Assembly: GCA_027015275.1 (NCBI GenBank)
Contig: JALWCU010000160.1
Location: forward strand, 1-38,084
DNA from: Bacteroidales bacterium
GTDB taxonomy: Bacteria > Bacteroidota > Bacteroidia > Bacteroidales > S143-33
Direction of reading: 5' to 3'
DNA: 38,084 nt
A program made the position numbers and the translations under genes. Within the stretch, counting starts at the first letter, position 1. Every line of letters begins with the position of its first letter. Below the pieces are notes generated by a model. That model was not told the DNA's origin, ran no database searches, and saw nothing but the letters and a program-made list of their open reading frames with translations. Below, piece by piece: positions 36,479 through 38,084 of the stretch.

Positions 36479-38084
36479 ATGAAAAGAACGATTTTTTTAC
36501 TTTTGTTCACGTTCCTGGGAATGACAGGATTGTGGGCGCAGGAAGGAATGGGTCAAAGACATGGTCATTTTTCACAAATGGCCTCTAAGCTGGAGCCTAA
36601 TAAAGGCATAGTAATGGGTCAGGTTATTGATGAAAACAATGTTCCAGTGCCGTATTCTACTGTTTCAATTTTTAGGATGTCCGATTCGTCATTGGTCAAT
36701 GGAATATTGACTGATACTACTGGGCGTTTTGTACTTATGAATGTGCCTTATGGTACTTATTATCTGGAAGTTAAGTTTGTAGGCTTTAAGAAGAAAATAA
36801 TCAAGGGCATAACTGTTAGTGCCAGAAGACGCTTTGTCAGGATAGGGCAGATTGAGCTTAAGACAGAGATGCAAAATATCGAGCAAGTTGTGGTAGCAGC
36901 TACGGCCAAAGATGTAGAATATCGCGTGGATAAAAAAGTTATACATGTCAAACAAAATCTCTCGTCTGTGGGCGGGACAGCTGTTGATATTCTTCAGAAT
37001 ATACCATCGGTGGAAGTTGATATTCAAGGCAATGTTAAGTTGCGTGGTAGTAGCAATTTTACTGTTTTTATAAATGGTAAGCCATCGGTTCTCGAAGGTA
37101 GTGAGGCTTTGCAGCAGATGCCTGCTAGTGAAATAGACCGCATAGAGATTATCACAAATCCTTCGGCAAAATATGACCCCGATGGAGTGGCTGGAATTAT
37201 CAATATCATCACAAAGCAAAACCACAAAAAAGGTTACAACGGCCTTGTAACAGTGTCTTATGACAATTACAATGCCCTGGGTGCCAATGCTATAATAAAT
37301 ATCCGTCGCCCTAAGGTTAATTACTTTGTATCAGTCGATTACAATAACAGAGTTAGACCAGCAGACCTAATCAGCCAGAGAAAAATTTTCAATGATTCTA
37401 TTACATCGGAATATGACCAGACAGGTAACACACAATTTGGATTTGGCGGCTGGCGAGCAAAGACAGGCTTTAGCTATTATTTCAATGACAAAAATACTCT
37501 GACGGTTTCTGGCCAGCTGGGCAACAGGGGCTTTAACATGAAGTCAAATACCCAGATGTCTGAGCTTTTGTATATCAATGATGCATTGCAGCATTCTAAT
37601 TACTATGTGCAGAACGGCTATTCCAACCTTCAGGGCTGGATGTATCAAGGGAACATTGATTTTGAGCACAAGTTTAATAACAAAGGACATAAGATAAGTG
37701 CTTATATTGATGTGCGCAATTTTATGCCAAATAAGATTAATGGTACTGAGGTAGATACTACAGACCAGGACTGGCAGACAATAGCAGATGAGATGTTCTA
37801 TCAGGAGTCGCGCGAACAAAGTTCTGGTTTGCGATTGCGTGCACAGGTAGATTACGTTCAACCAATGTCTAAGGGTCGTAAGCTTGAAGCAGGTTATGTT
37901 GGTCGTTATTATGATATGCGGTCTAATTATGCTTTGTTTAATAAATATGGTTCTCAGAATTGGCAGGAGCTCAGTAATTTTTCAAATAATTTTGGTATGA
38001 TCCGTAATATCCAGGGAGCTTATGTAACTTATACAGGAAAGATTGCAAAACTATTTGATTATCAGGTAGGTTTGCGTTCAGAAT
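36479..38084 (+). CDS. TonB-dependent receptor / outer-membrane beta-barrel protein with carboxypeptidase-regulatory-like domain, truncated at window end
   Basis: Manual translation MKRTIFLLLFTFLGMTGLWAQEGMGQ...GIVMGQVIDENNVPVPYSTVSIFRMSDSSLVNGILTDTTGRFVLMNVPYGTYYLEVKFVGFKKK...VDILQNIPSVEVDIQGNVKLRGSSNFTVFINGKPS...IDRIEIITNPSAKYDPDGVAGIINIITKQ. Open to window edge; absent from track. Confidence 0.92.
   Translation, partial: MKRTIFLLLFTFLGMTGLWAQEGMGQRHGHFSQMASKLEPNKGIVMGQVIDENNVPVPYSTVSIFRMSDSSLVNGILTDTTGRFVLMNVPYGTYYLEVKFVGFKKKIIKGITVSARRRFVRIGQIELKTEMQNIEQVVVAATAKDVEYRVDKKVIHVKQNLSSVGGTAVDILQNIPSVEVDIQGNVKLRGSSNFTVFINGKPSVLEGSEALQQMPASEIDRIEIITNPSAKYDPDGVAGIINIITKQNHKKGYNGLVTVSYDNYNALGANAIINIRRPKVNYFVSVDYNNRVRPADLISQRKIFNDSITSEYDQTGNTQFGFGGWRAKTGFSYYFNDKNTLTVSGQLGNRGFNMKSNTQMSELLYINDALQHSNYYVQNGYSNLQGWMYQGNIDFEHKFNNKGHKISAYIDVRNFMPNKINGTEVDTTDQDWQTIADEMFYQESREQSSGLRLRAQVDYVQPMSKGRKLEAGYVGRYYDMRSNYALFNKYGSQNWQELSNFSNNFGMIRNIQGAYVTYTGKIAKLFDYQVGLRSE

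Noticed and set aside
36689-37225. 178-aa minus-strand ORF
   Set aside because: Antisense to the TonB-dependent receptor reading frame; no recognisable domain.
1-38084. CRISPR arrays, prophage, complete IS elements, rRNA
   Set aside because: No regularly spaced repeats, transposase, integrase, phage structural genes or rRNA-like sequence seen by reading.

Overview
Chromosomal window from a Bacteroidota (Bacteroidales-like) bacterium. Support for this: TAnnTTTG-type -7 boxes, T9SS sorting and plug proteins, DUF4270/DUF4290/GSCFA families, and WbpB/D/E sugar genes. About 33 protein-coding genes and one tRNA-Glu(UUC) are supported. Most of the window is ordinary core or envelope content: glmS, ribBA, tex, rsmD, LptF/G, glycosyltransferases, M23 and M28 peptidases, and a sigma/anti-sigma/CpxP-like/TonB-receptor stress module. 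No rRNA, CRISPR array, prophage or complete transposon was seen. Items worth a second look: (1) a 114-bp MITE-like element with perfect 11-bp terminal inverted repeats and a TAA/TAA flank; (2) a GlgA-like protein reduced to the N-terminal domain without a KTGGL motif, next to DUF4270; (3) an orphan 90-aa ParB/sulfiredoxin-fold protein embedded in a glycosyltransferase locus; (4) a PP-loop thiolase-like protein with a CxxC...C cysteine pattern, coupled to rsmD; (5) tRNA-Glu(UUC) one gene away from mnmD, whose product would modify its wobble base; (6) overlapping divergent promoters at the T9SS plug gene; (7) an 8-gene operon linking LptF/G, RibBA, GSCFA and glycosyltransferases. No clearly novel multi-gene defence or biosynthetic system could be demonstrated from sequence alone. 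All family calls come from reading motifs in the translations; no database search was run.
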